64,000 nt of DNA from Nocardioides marmorisolisilvae (GCF_031656915.1 NZ_CP134227.1:3348001-3412000); one strand, 5' to 3'; numbered from the stretch's first letter, positions 16,989 through 25,108 are shown. Translations and numbers: made by a program. Notes: generated from the letters alone by a model not told the origin.

Positions 16989-18341
16989 TCAGCCTTCCAC
17001 CGCTCGACCGAGGCAGCGGTACTCCCAGCCTGCCTTGCGCCAAGCCGCGCCGTCGAGACAGTTGCGCGCGTCAAGGATCCGGCGCGAGGCAACGAACTCG
17101 CCGAAGCGGCTCGGCTCGAGCTCACGGAACTCGGCCCACTCGGTCAGCAGCAGGACGGCCTCGGCATCCTCGGCCGCCTCCTGCGGGCTGGCCACGTAGC
17201 TCAGCGCAGGACTCTGCTTGCGGGCGCTCTCGATCGCGCGCGGATCGGTGACCCGCACGTCGGCCCCGAGCAGGTGGAGCGACTCCGCGACCGCCAGTGC
17301 GGGAGAGTCCCGGATGTCGTCGCTGTCCGGCTTGAAGGCTGCGCCCAGGACCGCGATCCGCCGGCCCACCAGTGCGTCGCCGAGCCACTCACGGACCATC
17401 CGGACAACTTTGTCCCGGCGCCGCAGGTTGATCGCGTCGACTTCCCGGAGAAACAGCAGCGGCTGGTCGGCGCCGAGCTCCATCGCGCGGTGCATGAAGG
17501 CGCGGATGTCCTTGGGCAGGCAGCCACCGCCGAAGCCGAGCCCGGCGTTGAGGAACTTGCGTCCGATGCGGTCGTCGTGTCCCAGCGCGTCGGCAAGCTT
17601 GACCACGTCGGCACCTGCGACCTCGCACAGGTCGGCCATCGCGTTGATGAAGGAGATCTTGGTGGCCAGGAACGCGTTCGCGGCGACCTTGACAAGCTCC
17701 GCGGTGGCGAAGTCGACCTCGATCAGCGGGCAGTCGGCGGTGATCGGCGCGTAGAGCTCACGCAGCACGGCGAGCGCTCGATCGGCCGCGGCTCCGGGCG
17801 CCGATCCGACCACGACCCGGTCGGGGCGCATGGTGTCGTCGATCGCGTGGCCCTCACGGAGGAACTCCGGGTTCCACAGCAAGGTGGCCTCGGGGCACGC
17901 GGCAGTGAGGCGCTCGGCGAGCTCGGGGGCGGTGCCGACGGGGACGGTGGACTTGCCGGCGACGACGTCACCCGGCTTGATGACGGTCAGCAGCCGCTCG
18001 AAGGCCGCCTCGAGATAGGTCAGGTCCGCCGCGGGATGTCCCGCGGTCTGGGGGGTGCCCACGCAGATGAAGTGGATGGTCGCGTCGGCCGCGGCGGCGA
18101 TGTCGGCGGTGAAGCTCAGCCGCCCGGAGGCAAGTGTCTCGGCCAGCATCTCATCGAGGCCAGGTTCGAAGAACGGCGCCTTCCCGTTCGCCAGCCCCAT
18201 CAGGCGCTCGGGGTCGGTCTCGACCCCGATCACCAGGTTACCGAGCTTGGCCAGCGCCGCCGCGTGGACCGCCCCGAGGTAGCCGCACCCGATGACCGAG
18301 ACGACGGCTTGCTCGGCCGGAGGCGCTGCGGGGCCGGTCAC
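16989..18341 (-). CDS. ugd: UDP-glucose 6-dehydrogenase
   Basis: A 450-residue nucleotide-sugar dehydrogenase. It has the NAD-binding VIGCGYLGAVHAA at 15-27, the catalytic Cys in GFGGGCLPKD (about residue 276), KSTVPVGT, and the C-terminal GAAFKPDSDDIRDSPA segment. It oxidises UDP-glucose to UDP-glucuronate in two NAD steps. It starts at GTG 18341, 2 nt after the kinase stop. The GYLG rather than GYVG loop and FGGGCLPKD fit UDP-glucose dehydrogenases of actinobacteria; a UDP-ManNAc dehydrogenase is less likely. Confidence 0.9.
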   Translation of the reverse strand: MTGPAAPPAEQAVVSVIGCGYLGAVHAAALAKLGNLVIGVETDPERLMGLANGKAPFFEPGLDEMLAETLASGRLSFTADIAAAADATIHFICVGTPQTAGHPAADLTYLEAAFERLLTVIKPGDVVAGKSTVPVGTAPELAERLTAACPEATLLWNPEFLREGHAIDDTMRPDRVVVGSAPGAAADRALAVLRELYAPITADCPLIEVDFATAELVKVAANAFLATKISFINAMADLCEVAGADVVKLADALGHDDRIGRKFLNAGLGFGGGCLPKDIRAFMHRAMELGADQPLLFLREVDAINLRRRDKVVRMVREWLGDALVGRRIAVLGAAFKPDSDDIRDSPALAVAESLHLLGADVRVTDPRAIESARKQSPALSYVASPQEAAEDAEAVLLLTEWAEFRELEPSRFGEFVASRRILDARNCLDGAAWRKAGWEYRCLGRAVEG

Positions 18342-18343
18342 GG

Positions 18344-19747
18344 TCAGGACCTCGTCTCTACGGTCTTGGCGAGCTTCTCTGCGGCGACGTCGTACCCATA
18401 CCCGTAGCCGTAGCCGTAGCCGCCGTAGTAATCCGCGCCACGGCGTCGCGGCGACATGTTGACGACGACGCCGAACAGCTTCGCGCCGACCTGGTCGAGC
18501 CGACCGGTCGCGTGTCGGAGTTGATCGCGGGTGGTCTTGCCATGCCGGACCAGCATGATCGCGCCGTCGGCGCCGGTGGCCAGGATCGCGGCGTCCGCGA
18601 CCGGCAGCAGCGGCGGCGCGTCGATGACGACAGTGTCGAACTCGGCCTTCAGCCGGGCGAGCAGATCGCTGGTCGCCCGCGACTGGAGGATCTCGGTCGG
18701 GTTCGGCGGGATCGGGCCGCTGGCCAGGAAGTAGAGCCCGCTGGGCTGGTGCCGCTGGATGCTGGAGTGCAGGTCACTGCGGCCCACCAGGACGGTGGTG
18801 ACGCCGACCGCGGACTCCAGGCCGAGCATGCCGGCAACCCGGGGGCGGCGCAGGTCGGCGTCGACGAGCAAGACCTTGCTCCCCGCCTGGGCGAGCGCGA
18901 TCGCCAGGTTGACAGCAGTCGACGTCTTGCCCTCGCTGGGTACCGAGCTGGTGATCACGAACGAGCGCGGGTTGGCGTCGGGATCGAGGAACTGCAGGTT
19001 GGTGCGCAGAAGCCGGAAGGTCTCCGCGCGCGGCGCGTGGGTTGCGGTCTCGGTGAGCAGGGGGGACTTGGGCACCGACGGGTCGTAGGCGATGTGCGCC
19101 ATCACCGGGGCATCGGTGACCGCGGCGAGGTCCTCGGGGGTGCCGATCGTATTGTCCAGGAAGTCACGAAGCACCGCGAGCGCGCAGCCCAACAGCAGGC
19201 CGATCAGGAAGGCGACACCGAGGTTGAGCCCGGTCTTGGGCGAGATCGGCGTCCCGTCGAACTGGGCCTTGTCAGTGATCGTCGCCTTCACCGGGGTGGT
19301 GGTCTTGCCGGCAGGGGTCTCGATGTCGGCGAGGTACTGGGTCAGCTCCTCGGCCTCGGCCTGTGCGATCTGCTGAGCGGTTCGCGCGTTGGGGTCCTTG
19401 ACCTCGAGGGTGATGATCACCGTGTTGGTGGTGACGCTTGCGCTGATCTTCTGTGCCAGCTCGGCCGGGGTCATATTGAGGTTGAGCCGGTCAATGACCT
19501 TCTGCATCACCTCGCCGCTCGTGGCCAGGTCGGCGTAGGACTGAACTCGCTGGGTGGAGAAGACACTGGCGAAGTAGGCCTCCGACGAGTTGCTCACGTC
19601 GGTCGAGATGAAGACCTTGGCGGTCGAGTGGTAGATCGGCGTCGCCGTGAACGAGATCGCCGCGGCCGTGATGAGCGCCAATGCGACCATCGAGACCACG
19701 GTCTTCCACCGACGACGAGCCAGCCTGAGTATTTCCTTGAAGTCCAC
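18344..19747 (-). CDS. Polysaccharide co-polymerase / tyrosine autokinase (Wzz-Wzc type), copy 1
   Basis: A 467-residue fusion of a Wzz chain-length domain, with transmembrane helices at about 18-36 and 174-192, and a cytoplasmic BY-kinase. The kinase has Walker A SSVPSEGKTSTA (267-278), Walker A' VLLVDADLRRP (292-302) and Walker B DTVVIDAPPL (371-380). The C-terminal tail DYYGGYGYGYGYGYD holds the tyrosines that are autophosphorylated in this family. It would control chain length and export of the polymer made by the co-transcribed genes. GTG 19747 follows AAAGG. It is the shortest of three paralogs in the window. Confidence 0.92.
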   Translation of the reverse strand: MDFKEILRLARRRWKTVVSMVALALITAAAISFTATPIYHSTAKVFISTDVSNSSEAYFASVFSTQRVQSYADLATSGEVMQKVIDRLNLNMTPAELAQKISASVTTNTVIITLEVKDPNARTAQQIAQAEAEELTQYLADIETPAGKTTTPVKATITDKAQFDGTPISPKTGLNLGVAFLIGLLLGCALAVLRDFLDNTIGTPEDLAAVTDAPVMAHIAYDPSVPKSPLLTETATHAPRAETFRLLRTNLQFLDPDANPRSFVITSSVPSEGKTSTAVNLAIALAQAGSKVLLVDADLRRPRVAGMLGLESAVGVTTVLVGRSDLHSSIQRHQPSGLYFLASGPIPPNPTEILQSRATSDLLARLKAEFDTVVIDAPPLLPVADAAILATGADGAIMLVRHGKTTRDQLRHATGRLDQVGAKLFGVVVNMSPRRRGADYYGGYGYGYGYGYDVAAEKLAKTVETRS

Positions 19748-19810
19748 GCCGAGCCTTTGGGGTTGGAGATCCAGATGTGACTGTCGTCAGATCCTCGGTG
19801 AGTCTAGATT

Positions 19811-20275
19811 CTAACGACCGGTGTGGCCATGCGTTCCGAGTCCCGGGCGTGGGGTTTCCAGGATGACGGTCACCGGCCCGTCGTTGATCAGAGACAGGGC
19901 CATCTCGGCACCGAACCGGCCACGCTGGACCCGCGTGCCGAGGGCCGCCAGCTCGGCGCAGAACTCCTCGTAGACCGGCTCCGCGACCGGTCCCGGCGCC
20001 GCGGCATGCCAGGTGGGCCGTCGGCCCTTGCGGGCGTCGCCGTACAACGTGAACTGGCTGACTACCAGCACCGGTGCGCCGAGATCGGCCACCGAACCCT
20101 CGTCACGCATGATCCGCAGCTCACGCACCTTCCGCGCCATCCAGCGGACCTCCTCGGCCCCGTCGTCGTGCGTCACCCCCAGGAGTACGACGAGCCCCGG
20201 CTCATCGATCGACCCGACGACCGAGCCATCGACCGTCACCGACGCGGAGGTGACCCGCTGGAGCACTGCACGCAT
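19811..20275 (-). CDS. dtd: D-aminoacyl-tRNA deacylase
   Basis: A 154-residue Dtd enzyme that removes D-amino acids mischarged on tRNA. It starts [17 protein letters not shown] and has the two active-site motifs SQFTLYGD and [10 protein letters not shown] (the Gly-cisPro motif). Length and motifs are normal. The ATG at 20275 is only 19 nt from the divergent BKACE start. It is a housekeeping gene that interrupts the polysaccharide blocks. Confidence 0.95.
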   Translation of the reverse strand: MRAVLQRVTSASVTVDGSVVGSIDEPGLVVLLGVTHDDGAEEVRWMARKVRELRIMRDEGSVADLGAPVLVVSQFTLYGDARKGRRPTWHAAAPGPVAEPVYEEFCAELAALGTRVQRGRFGAEMALSLINDGPVTVILETPRPGLGTHGHTGR

Positions 20276-20280
20276 GGGCG

Positions 20281-20286
20281 TAGGTT
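20281..20286 (+). promoter_or_regulatory. Leaderless-type -10 box (TAGGTT) for the BKACE gene
   Basis: TAGGTT is 8 nt before the ATG at 20295, in a 19-nt divergent gap with no room for a normal leader. The promoter must overlap the 5' end of dtd. Confidence 0.5.
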
Positions 20287-20294
20287 CTCACCCC

Positions 20295-21116
20295 ATGGGA
20301 GACCTGCTCATCACCGTCGCCCCGACCGGGGCGGAGACCACCAAGGCGGACTGCCCGCAGCTGCCCACCACCCCCGAGGAGCTGGTGGAGACCGCCAGGC
20401 GCTGCGAGGCCGCCGGCGCGGCGATGATCCACGTGCACATCCGCGACGCCGAGCACCGGCCCACCCTGGACCCGGCCAGGTTGAAGGACACGGTGGCTGC
20501 GCTGCGCGAGAGCACCGGCCTGGTCCTTCAGCTCTCCACCGGCGGCTCGGTACACGACCCGCTCGACCAGCGACTCAAGGTGCTCGACGCCGCCCCCGAC
20601 TCCTGCAGCCTGACGATGGGCACCACCAACTTCGGCGACGACGTGTTCTCCAACCCGTGGCCGTTCATCTGCGAGCTCTACCAGCTCAGCCAGGAGCGCG
20701 AGGTGGTCCCGGAGTTCGAGCTCTTCGACCTCGGCCACGTGGCCGCGCTGCACCGGCTGCTGGACAAGTACGGCGCCCCGTACGGCGGCAAGGTGCACTG
20801 TGACCTGGTGATGGGTGTGCCCGGCGGGATGCCCGGCACCGCCGACGCGCTGGTGGCTGCCGTCGCGGCGCTGCCCTCGTCAGTCACCTCCTGGTCGGCC
20901 ACCGGCATCGGCCGCTCGACGCTGCCGGTCGGGCTGGCGTCATTGAGCAAGGGCGGGCACCTGCGGGTGGGCATGGAGGACGTGCTCACCCTGAGCAGGG
21001 GGGTCCCCGTCGAGCACAACGAGCAACTGGTCTCCCGAGCGGTGGAGCTCGGGCGGCTGGCCCAGCGGGAGCCGATGACCCCCGTCGAGGCCCGCGGCCT
21101 GCTCGGTCTGGCCTGA
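20295..21116 (+). CDS. Beta-keto acid cleavage enzyme family (BKACE, DUF849)
   Basis: A 273-residue TIM-barrel protein starting at ATG 20295 (MGDLLITVAPTGAETTKAD). The IHVHIRD segment carries the metal-binding His pair, and the later ELFDLGHVAALHRLL and VMGVPGGMPG are typical of the 3-keto-5-aminohexanoate cleavage family. These enzymes condense a beta-keto acid with acetyl-CoA to give acetoacetate and a new CoA ester. The specific substrate of this member cannot be told. It has no obvious link to the sugar genes. Confidence 0.88.
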   Translation: MGDLLITVAPTGAETTKADCPQLPTTPEELVETARRCEAAGAAMIHVHIRDAEHRPTLDPARLKDTVAALRESTGLVLQLSTGGSVHDPLDQRLKVLDAAPDSCSLTMGTTNFGDDVFSNPWPFICELYQLSQEREVVPEFELFDLGHVAALHRLLDKYGAPYGGKVHCDLVMGVPGGMPGTADALVAAVAALPSSVTSWSATGIGRSTLPVGLASLSKGGHLRVGMEDVLTLSRGVPVEHNEQLVSRAVELGRLAQREPMTPVEARGLLGLA

Positions 21117-21177
21117 TCCGCTGATCCTGCTCGGGTGCTCTGTTACCTTTCAGCAGCCCACGGAGGAGAATGCCGCC

Positions 21178-22032
21178 ATGTCCGCTAGCCCTGCCCTGGC
21201 CTCTGCGAGGCGCACCGCCAAGGACGTGCTCCGGCCGTTGCGCAACCGAGTGGCCGGGCTGCTCTACGACCGCTCCACCCGCTACACGCTGCGGCTCGAC
21301 GGTCGCCGCACCGTCTTCTCGACCGAGGATCCCGCCGCGCACCGCTGGTTCTATCCGCGCTACGCCTTCAACCGGCTGCACGAGAAGCCGGTCACCCGGC
21401 TGCTGGTCGACGACCTCCGGACGGCCTCCTGCTTCGCGGACGTGGGCGCCAACCTCGGCTACTACTCCTGTCTGGCCACTCAGTTCATGGCTGCCGGCGA
21501 GATCCACGCCTTCGAGATGGACCGCGACAACTTCGCGCTGCTGGAGGGAAATCTCGCCCTCAACCACGCGGTCGCGACGCCGTACGCGAACAACGTCGCG
21601 GTCAGCGACCACGCGGGCTCGGTGCGCTACTCACGCCGTCCGGACCTCAACCACCCAGCGCTGAGTCTCTACAACCCGTGGCCCGGCGAGGGGGAGGTCG
21701 AGGTGGAGGTCCCCGCGATCACGCTGGACGACTACTTCGCTGACCGGCCGAAGCCGGACGTGCTCAAGATGGACATCGAGGGCGCCGAGGTCGACGCGCT
21801 GCGCGGGATGACCACGCTGCTGCCCGACCTGCGCCGGCTCTACCTGGAGGTGCACCCGGAGAACCTCGCCCTGGCCGGCCAGTCGCCGTCCGACGCGCTC
21901 GCTCTGCTGGCGCCGCACTTCCGGATCTTCGTGATCTCGGGCCACCGCGCTCAGGGTGCCGGCCATCTCACCGAGATCGACCCGACAGCGCCCCTGGGCG
22001 GCAACTCGATGCTGCTGGCCACCCGCGACTGA
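21178..22032 (+). CDS. FkbM-family methyltransferase
   Basis: A 284-residue methyltransferase with CFADVGANLGYYSCLATQF near residue 82 and DVLKMDIEGAEVDALRG near 197. A clear GGAGGAG ribosome site precedes the ATG at 21178. Unlike the other two FkbM genes it stands alone, between the BKACE gene and the convergent DsrE gene. It may still act on a surface sugar or lipid, but nothing in the context fixes the substrate. Confidence 0.85.
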   Translation: MSASPALASARRTAKDVLRPLRNRVAGLLYDRSTRYTLRLDGRRTVFSTEDPAAHRWFYPRYAFNRLHEKPVTRLLVDDLRTASCFADVGANLGYYSCLATQFMAAGEIHAFEMDRDNFALLEGNLALNHAVATPYANNVAVSDHAGSVRYSRRPDLNHPALSLYNPWPGEGEVEVEVPAITLDDYFADRPKPDVLKMDIEGAEVDALRGMTTLLPDLRRLYLEVHPENLALAGQSPSDALALLAPHFRIFVISGHRAQGAGHLTEIDPTAPLGGNSMLLATRD

Positions 22033-22041
22033 GCCGCGGCC

Positions 22042-22401
22042 TCAGTAGACCAGCGCCTGGGCGTCGTCGGCGAGCACCTCCTCGGCGAACACCGCCGCTC
22101 CGGCGATCCGCACCCCGGGCAGTACGTCGGCCTCGCCGATCTCCCGTCGGGCCGCGCACTGGCCGCAGACGGTCAGCCGCCCGTGCTCGATCACCACGTC
22201 GCGCAACTGGTCCAGCGGGGTGGCCAGTCGCAGGTCGAACTCCTCGGCGCGGCCGGGCACGCCGTACCAAGCGGCTTCGCCGGTCAGCCACAAAGACACC
22301 TCGGCGCCGGCGGCCGCTGCTGACGCGGCGACGGTGAAGGCCTGGTTGCACCGCTCGGCGTCCTCGGCCCCGCAGGTGCACTTGATCACCAGATTGCGCA
22401 T
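22042..22401 (-). CDS. DsrE-family sulfur-relay-like protein
   Basis: A 119-residue protein of the DsrE/DsrF-like fold. It begins MRNLVIKCTCGAEDAERCNQAF, has a GAEVSLWLTGEAAWYG strand-loop and a C-terminal Cys pair in LTVCGQCAARREI. DsrE proteins carry persulfide sulfur on such Cys residues or act as sulfur-relay partners; many actinobacterial members are uncharacterised. It is divergent by 23 nt from a small membrane protein gene. Confidence 0.8.
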   Translation of the reverse strand: MRNLVIKCTCGAEDAERCNQAFTVAASAAAAGAEVSLWLTGEAAWYGVPGRAEEFDLRLATPLDQLRDVVIEHGRLTVCGQCAARREIGEADVLPGVRIAGAAVFAEEVLADDAQALVY

Positions 22402-22411
22402 GCCCGGAGCC

Positions 22412-22417
22412 TATGCT
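22412..22417 (+). promoter_or_regulatory. Leaderless-type -10 box (TATGCT) for the 22425 operon
   Basis: TATGCT lies 7 nt before the ATG at 22425 in the 23-nt divergent gap. No ribosome site is present. Confidence 0.55.
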
Positions 22418-22424
22418 GAACGGC

Positions 22425-22550
22425 ATGGAAGCGTTCTTCGTCCTCGCCCTCGCCGCCGTGCTGCTCGGGGTCGCCGCGCTGGCGGTGGCCGGCCTGGTGC
22501 TGGTGCTCAGCCTGCGCGGCCGCAGCGGCCGTGACGGCCAGGAAGCCTGA
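22425..22550 (+). CDS. Small single-helix membrane protein (41 aa)
   Basis: A 41-residue ORF reading MEAFFVLALAAVLLGVAALA, then further hydrophobic residues to about 30 and a basic tail ending RGRSGRDGQEA. It is one membrane helix with the tail probably inside. It ends 3 nt before the nitrobindin-like gene and so leads a compact operon with nitrobindin and the Fur-family regulator. The leaderless promoter just upstream supports it as a real gene. The function is unknown. Confidence 0.6.
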   Translation: MEAFFVLALAAVLLGVAALAVAGLVLVLSLRGRSGRDGQEA

Positions 22551-22553
22551 CCC

Positions 22554-23054
22554 GTGCCGTTCGAGATCCCGGAGAACATCCACCCGAACTGCGCCCGGTT
22601 GGCCTGGCTGATCGGGACCTGGGCCGGCAACGGCCACGGCGAGTACGACGGCATCGAGCCCTTCCAGTTCGGCCAGGAGCTGATCTTCCAGCAGGACGGT
22701 CGACCGTTCATCCACTACCTCGCGCGGGCCTGGATCGTCGACGCGGAGGGCAACCACGTCCGCGAGGCGGCCCAGGAGACCGGGTTCATCAGGCCCCAGG
22801 AGGACGGCCACCTCGAGGTGGTGCTGGCCCACAACACCGGCATCGTCGAGGTGTGGGACGGCGAGATCCACCCCGACCAGCCCCGCTTCGAGATCGTCAC
22901 CGACGCCGTCGTACGCACCGCCACCGCTCGGGAGTACGTCGGTGGCAAGCGGCTCTACGGCTACGTCGACGGCGACCTGCTCTACGCCTTCGACATGGCT
23001 GCGGAGGGCAAGGAGCTGCAGCCGCACACCCACGCCCAGCTCAAGCGCCAATGA
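22554..23054 (+). CDS. Nitrobindin-like heme-binding beta-barrel (FABP family, DUF1794)
   Basis: A 166-residue protein starting at GTG 22554. It has LIGTWAGNGHGEY (about residues 18-30), the GxWxGxG motif at the barrel entrance, and a C-terminal KELQPHTHAQLKR segment with the His expected to bind heme iron. Actinobacterial nitrobindins isomerise peroxynitrite to nitrate. It overlaps the Fur-family gene by 4 nt (ATGA), so NO or peroxynitrite handling and metal-linked control may be tied (inference). Confidence 0.88.
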   Translation: MPFEIPENIHPNCARLAWLIGTWAGNGHGEYDGIEPFQFGQELIFQQDGRPFIHYLARAWIVDAEGNHVREAAQETGFIRPQEDGHLEVVLAHNTGIVEVWDGEIHPDQPRFEIVTDAVVRTATAREYVGGKRLYGYVDGDLLYAFDMAAEGKELQPHTHAQLKRQ

Positions 23055-23632
23055 CCCCCCACCCGGCCCCTGAGCCCCCGCCCCCTGGTCAGTCGACCCC
23101 TGAGCCTGTCGAAGGGCCCCCGACCCCTGAGCCTGTCGAAGGGCCCCCGACCCCTGAGCCACCGGTCCCTGAGCCCCCGACCCCTGAGCCTGTCGAAGGG
23201 CCCCCGACCCCTGAGCCTGTCGAAGGGTGGCAGCAGCGGCTGCGCGATTCCGGCCACCGCCTCACCCCCCAGCGCGAGCTGGTCCTGGCCGCGGTGGAGA
23301 AGCTGCGGCACGCCACCCCCGACCAGGTGTACGCCGAGGTCCGCGAGCACTCCGAGTCGATCAACCTGTCCACCGTCTACCGCACCCTGGAGCTGCTCGA
23401 CGAGCTCGGGCTGATCCGGCACGCCCACCTGTCCGACCGCGCCCCGACCTACCACTCGGCGACCGGTCACGAGCATGCCCACCTGATCTGCCGGAACTGC
23501 CGCACCGTGGTCAGCGTCTCCCGGGAGCGCGCCGCCGAGGCCCTGGACCCGTTGGCGCGCGAGCACGGCTTCACTCCCGACTACGGCCATCTGACCGTGT
23601 TCGGCCTGTGCTCGAAGTGTCGCGAGGCCTGA
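23051..23632 (+). CDS. Fur-family metalloregulator with repeat-derived N-terminal extension
   Basis: A 193-residue protein. The Fur domain starts near residue 60: LRDSGHRLTPQRELVLAAVE, the wing helix STVYRTLELLDELGLI, and metal sites with H-E-H-A-H-L-ICRNC and a C-terminal CSKC (four-Cys structural zinc site). It binds DNA as a metal-loaded dimer; whether it senses iron, zinc or something else is not clear. Residues about 14-59 are a low-complexity run of TPEPVEG units made by in-frame DNA repeats. ATG 23051 overlaps the nitrobindin stop; no alternative start exists between the repeat and the Fur domain that would suit the domain boundary well. Confidence 0.88.
   Translation: MTPHPAPEPPPPGQSTPEPVEGPPTPEPVEGPPTPEPPVPEPPTPEPVEGPPTPEPVEGWQQRLRDSGHRLTPQRELVLAAVEKLRHATPDQVYAEVREHSESINLSTVYRTLELLDELGLIRHAHLSDRAPTYHSATGHEHAHLICRNCRTVVSVSRERAAEALDPLAREHGFTPDYGHLTVFGLCSKCREA
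23091..23227 (+). repeat. CCTGAGCCTGTCGAAGGG repeat cluster inside the Fur-family gene
   Basis: Four full copies of the core CCCCTGAGCCTGTCGAAGGG end at 23116, 23143, 23200 and 23227, with partial units between them. The period is about 27 nt, a multiple of three, so the units stay in frame and encode TPEPVEG-type peptides. Confidence 0.9.
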
Positions 23633-23637
23633 GCCTG

Positions 23638-23702
23638 TCGACCCCTGAGCCTGTCGAAGGGTGCCGCGCTGTGGTGCCATCCGGTGACACCAGAGAGCGG
23701 CA
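23638..23702 (+). repeat. 65-nt direct repeat, left copy, flanking a DUF559 gene
   Basis: Matches 24800-24864 at 64 of 65 positions. It holds one CCTGAGCCTGTCGAAGGG core followed by a near-palindrome with arms GCTGTGGTG and CACCACAGA-like sequence. The left copy begins 6 nt after the Fur-family stop and ends 7 nt before the DUF559 stop codon. Confidence 0.85.
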
Positions 23703-23709
23703 CTAGCGT

Positions 23710-24657
23710 TCAGCCGAGGGGGCAGCCCGGGCCGCAAGGGCGGGCGTCGACCGGGATGCCTGCACGACGCATCACCGCCACGAGCCGGGCCGCGGTGCGG
23801 CAGGGCCGACCGAACACCTGGCCCCAGGTGAGCCGGATGGTGACCCGCCCGTCGGCAGCACCGTCGAGATCGCGGTCGAAGTCCCGGTCGCGCGCGGTGG
23901 CGCTGTCGTGGAAGAACCGGCCGTCGAGCTCGACGATCACCCGGTGGTACTCGACGTCGCGGTAGATCACGCCGAGGCGCCCACGGTCAGGTCGCTGCCG
24001 CCGCCCGCAGGGCAACCCGTGGGGGCGCTCGACCCCGGTGAGATAGCTGTGCTCGAGCGCGGAGCAGGCACCGCCGGCAATGTCGGCGAGGACCGCGGCG
24101 ATCCAGGCCCGCCGGGGTAGTCGCCGTCGGTCTTCGAGTGCCGCCAGCAGTCGCGCCGCGGAGGTACGACGCGTCTGCACCGCCCCGGCGAGGATCGCGA
24201 CTGCGTCGAGGTCCGAGCCCGCACCGGCGGCCTCGTCGAGGACCGCCTCCTCATAACGGACGCGCGGTGGGCTCGTGTGCCAGTGGGCCTTGGTGGCGAG
24301 GTCGGTCAGGTGATGCACGCGTACGCCGGGAGGCGCGACCAGGCCCGTCCGGTGTCGATCGACGCCGACATGGATCACCCGCTCGGTGTCGTCACCGAAG
24401 TGGATCGCCGATACCCCGCACAGCGCGGCCGGCCACGCCCAGAGCACCGCTGCCCAGGCTCGTTGCAGCCAGGTCAACGGGCCGGTGTGCTCGACGTACA
24501 CGCCCCGGTGCACCCGCACCCACTCGCGCCGCCGCAGCAGGCGCCGTATGTCGTGGGCAGCCAGTCCCGCAGCCCGGGCCTGGGCGCGCGAGATGACGCC
24601 GGACTGGGCGTCGAGATGTGCTCTGACCACGCGGGCGGGCTCGGAGCTGGGATGCAT
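23710..24657 (-). CDS. DUF559 protein with AbiEi-like N-terminal domain
   Basis: A 315-residue protein from ATG 24657 (MHPSSEPARVV). The N-terminus has a short winged-helix-like segment (GVISRAQARAAGLAAHDIRRLL) followed by WVRVHRGVYV, as in proteins named type IV toxin-antitoxin AbiEi-like. The C-terminus is a DUF559 domain of the Vsr-like endonuclease fold, with VIVELDGRFFHDS and an acidic DRDFDRD run. No AbiEii toxin gene is adjacent, so a toxin-antitoxin role is not supported. It lies between 65-nt direct repeats. The function is unknown. Confidence 0.75.
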   Translation of the reverse strand: MHPSSEPARVVRAHLDAQSGVISRAQARAAGLAAHDIRRLLRRREWVRVHRGVYVEHTGPLTWLQRAWAAVLWAWPAALCGVSAIHFGDDTERVIHVGVDRHRTGLVAPPGVRVHHLTDLATKAHWHTSPPRVRYEEAVLDEAAGAGSDLDAVAILAGAVQTRRTSAARLLAALEDRRRLPRRAWIAAVLADIAGGACSALEHSYLTGVERPHGLPCGRRQRPDRGRLGVIYRDVEYHRVIVELDGRFFHDSATARDRDFDRDLDGAADGRVTIRLTWGQVFGRPCRTAARLVAVMRRAGIPVDARPCGPGCPLG

Positions 24658-24750
24658 CGGGTCAGGCTGCTCCCTGCACGGGCCTGAGCGCGACCGACCG
24701 CCGTGACCCTGTGGAGCGCGCCGTGAGAGGGCCGGTTGTGGATACAACGG

Positions 24751-24823
24751 TCGACCCCTGAGCCTGTCGACCCCTGAGCCTGTCGACCCCTGAGCCGGGT
24801 CGACCCCTGAGCCTGTCGAAGGG
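24751..24823 (+). repeat. CCTGAGCCTGTCGA repeat cluster upstream of the DUF559 gene
   Basis: Three truncated units of CGACCCCTGAGCCTGT or CGACCCCTGAGCCGGG followed by one full core ending in CGAAGGG at 24823. The cluster runs into the right copy of the 65-nt direct repeat. Confidence 0.85.
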
Positions 24824-24864
24824 TGCCGCGCTGTGGTGCCATCCGGTGACACCACAGAGCGGCA
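24800..24864 (+). repeat. 65-nt direct repeat, right copy
   Basis: The partner of 23638-23702, differing at one base. In this copy the inner hairpin is more nearly perfect (GCTGTGGTG pairing with CACCACAG), so it may be the less decayed one. Confidence 0.85.
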
Positions 24865-24940
24865 AAGCGGCAAAGATGAGCGAGAAATCTTCCGGCGCGG
24901 CGAGGATTAGACGCTTTGCGGCGGGGGAACACTGGATGGC

Positions 24941-25108
24941 ATGTGGATCCTCGCTGTGGCCCTCCTCGCGTGGCTGGCGTTCTCGCCGGCGCTCGCGGTG
25001 GCGGTGGGTCGCTGCATCGCCAAGGGCGAAGAGCTTGAGCCGAGGCACACTGCCCAACGAGCTGTCCGGGCGCGGGCGGGCGCGGGCCAGGTTCACGCCG
25101 CAGGCTGA
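24941..25108 (+). CDS. Small membrane protein (55 aa)
   Basis: A 55-residue ORF starting MWILAVALLAWLAFSPALAV, one hydrophobic helix followed by VGRCIAKGEE and a basic Arg/Ala-rich tail. A hexamer AACACT sits 7 nt before the ATG, in the pattern seen for other leaderless genes here. It has no recognisable family. The clear helix with polar tail supports coding. Confidence 0.45.
   Translation: MWILAVALLAWLAFSPALAVAVGRCIAKGEELEPRHTAQRAVRARAGAGQVHAAG

Noticed and set aside
15551-17251. A 566-codon open frame on the plus strand
   Set aside because: It is antisense to the Wzy-like gene and the end of ugd, both with clear family motifs. The translation is low-complexity (His/Gln/Asp/Arg-rich), a usual by-product of high GC content.
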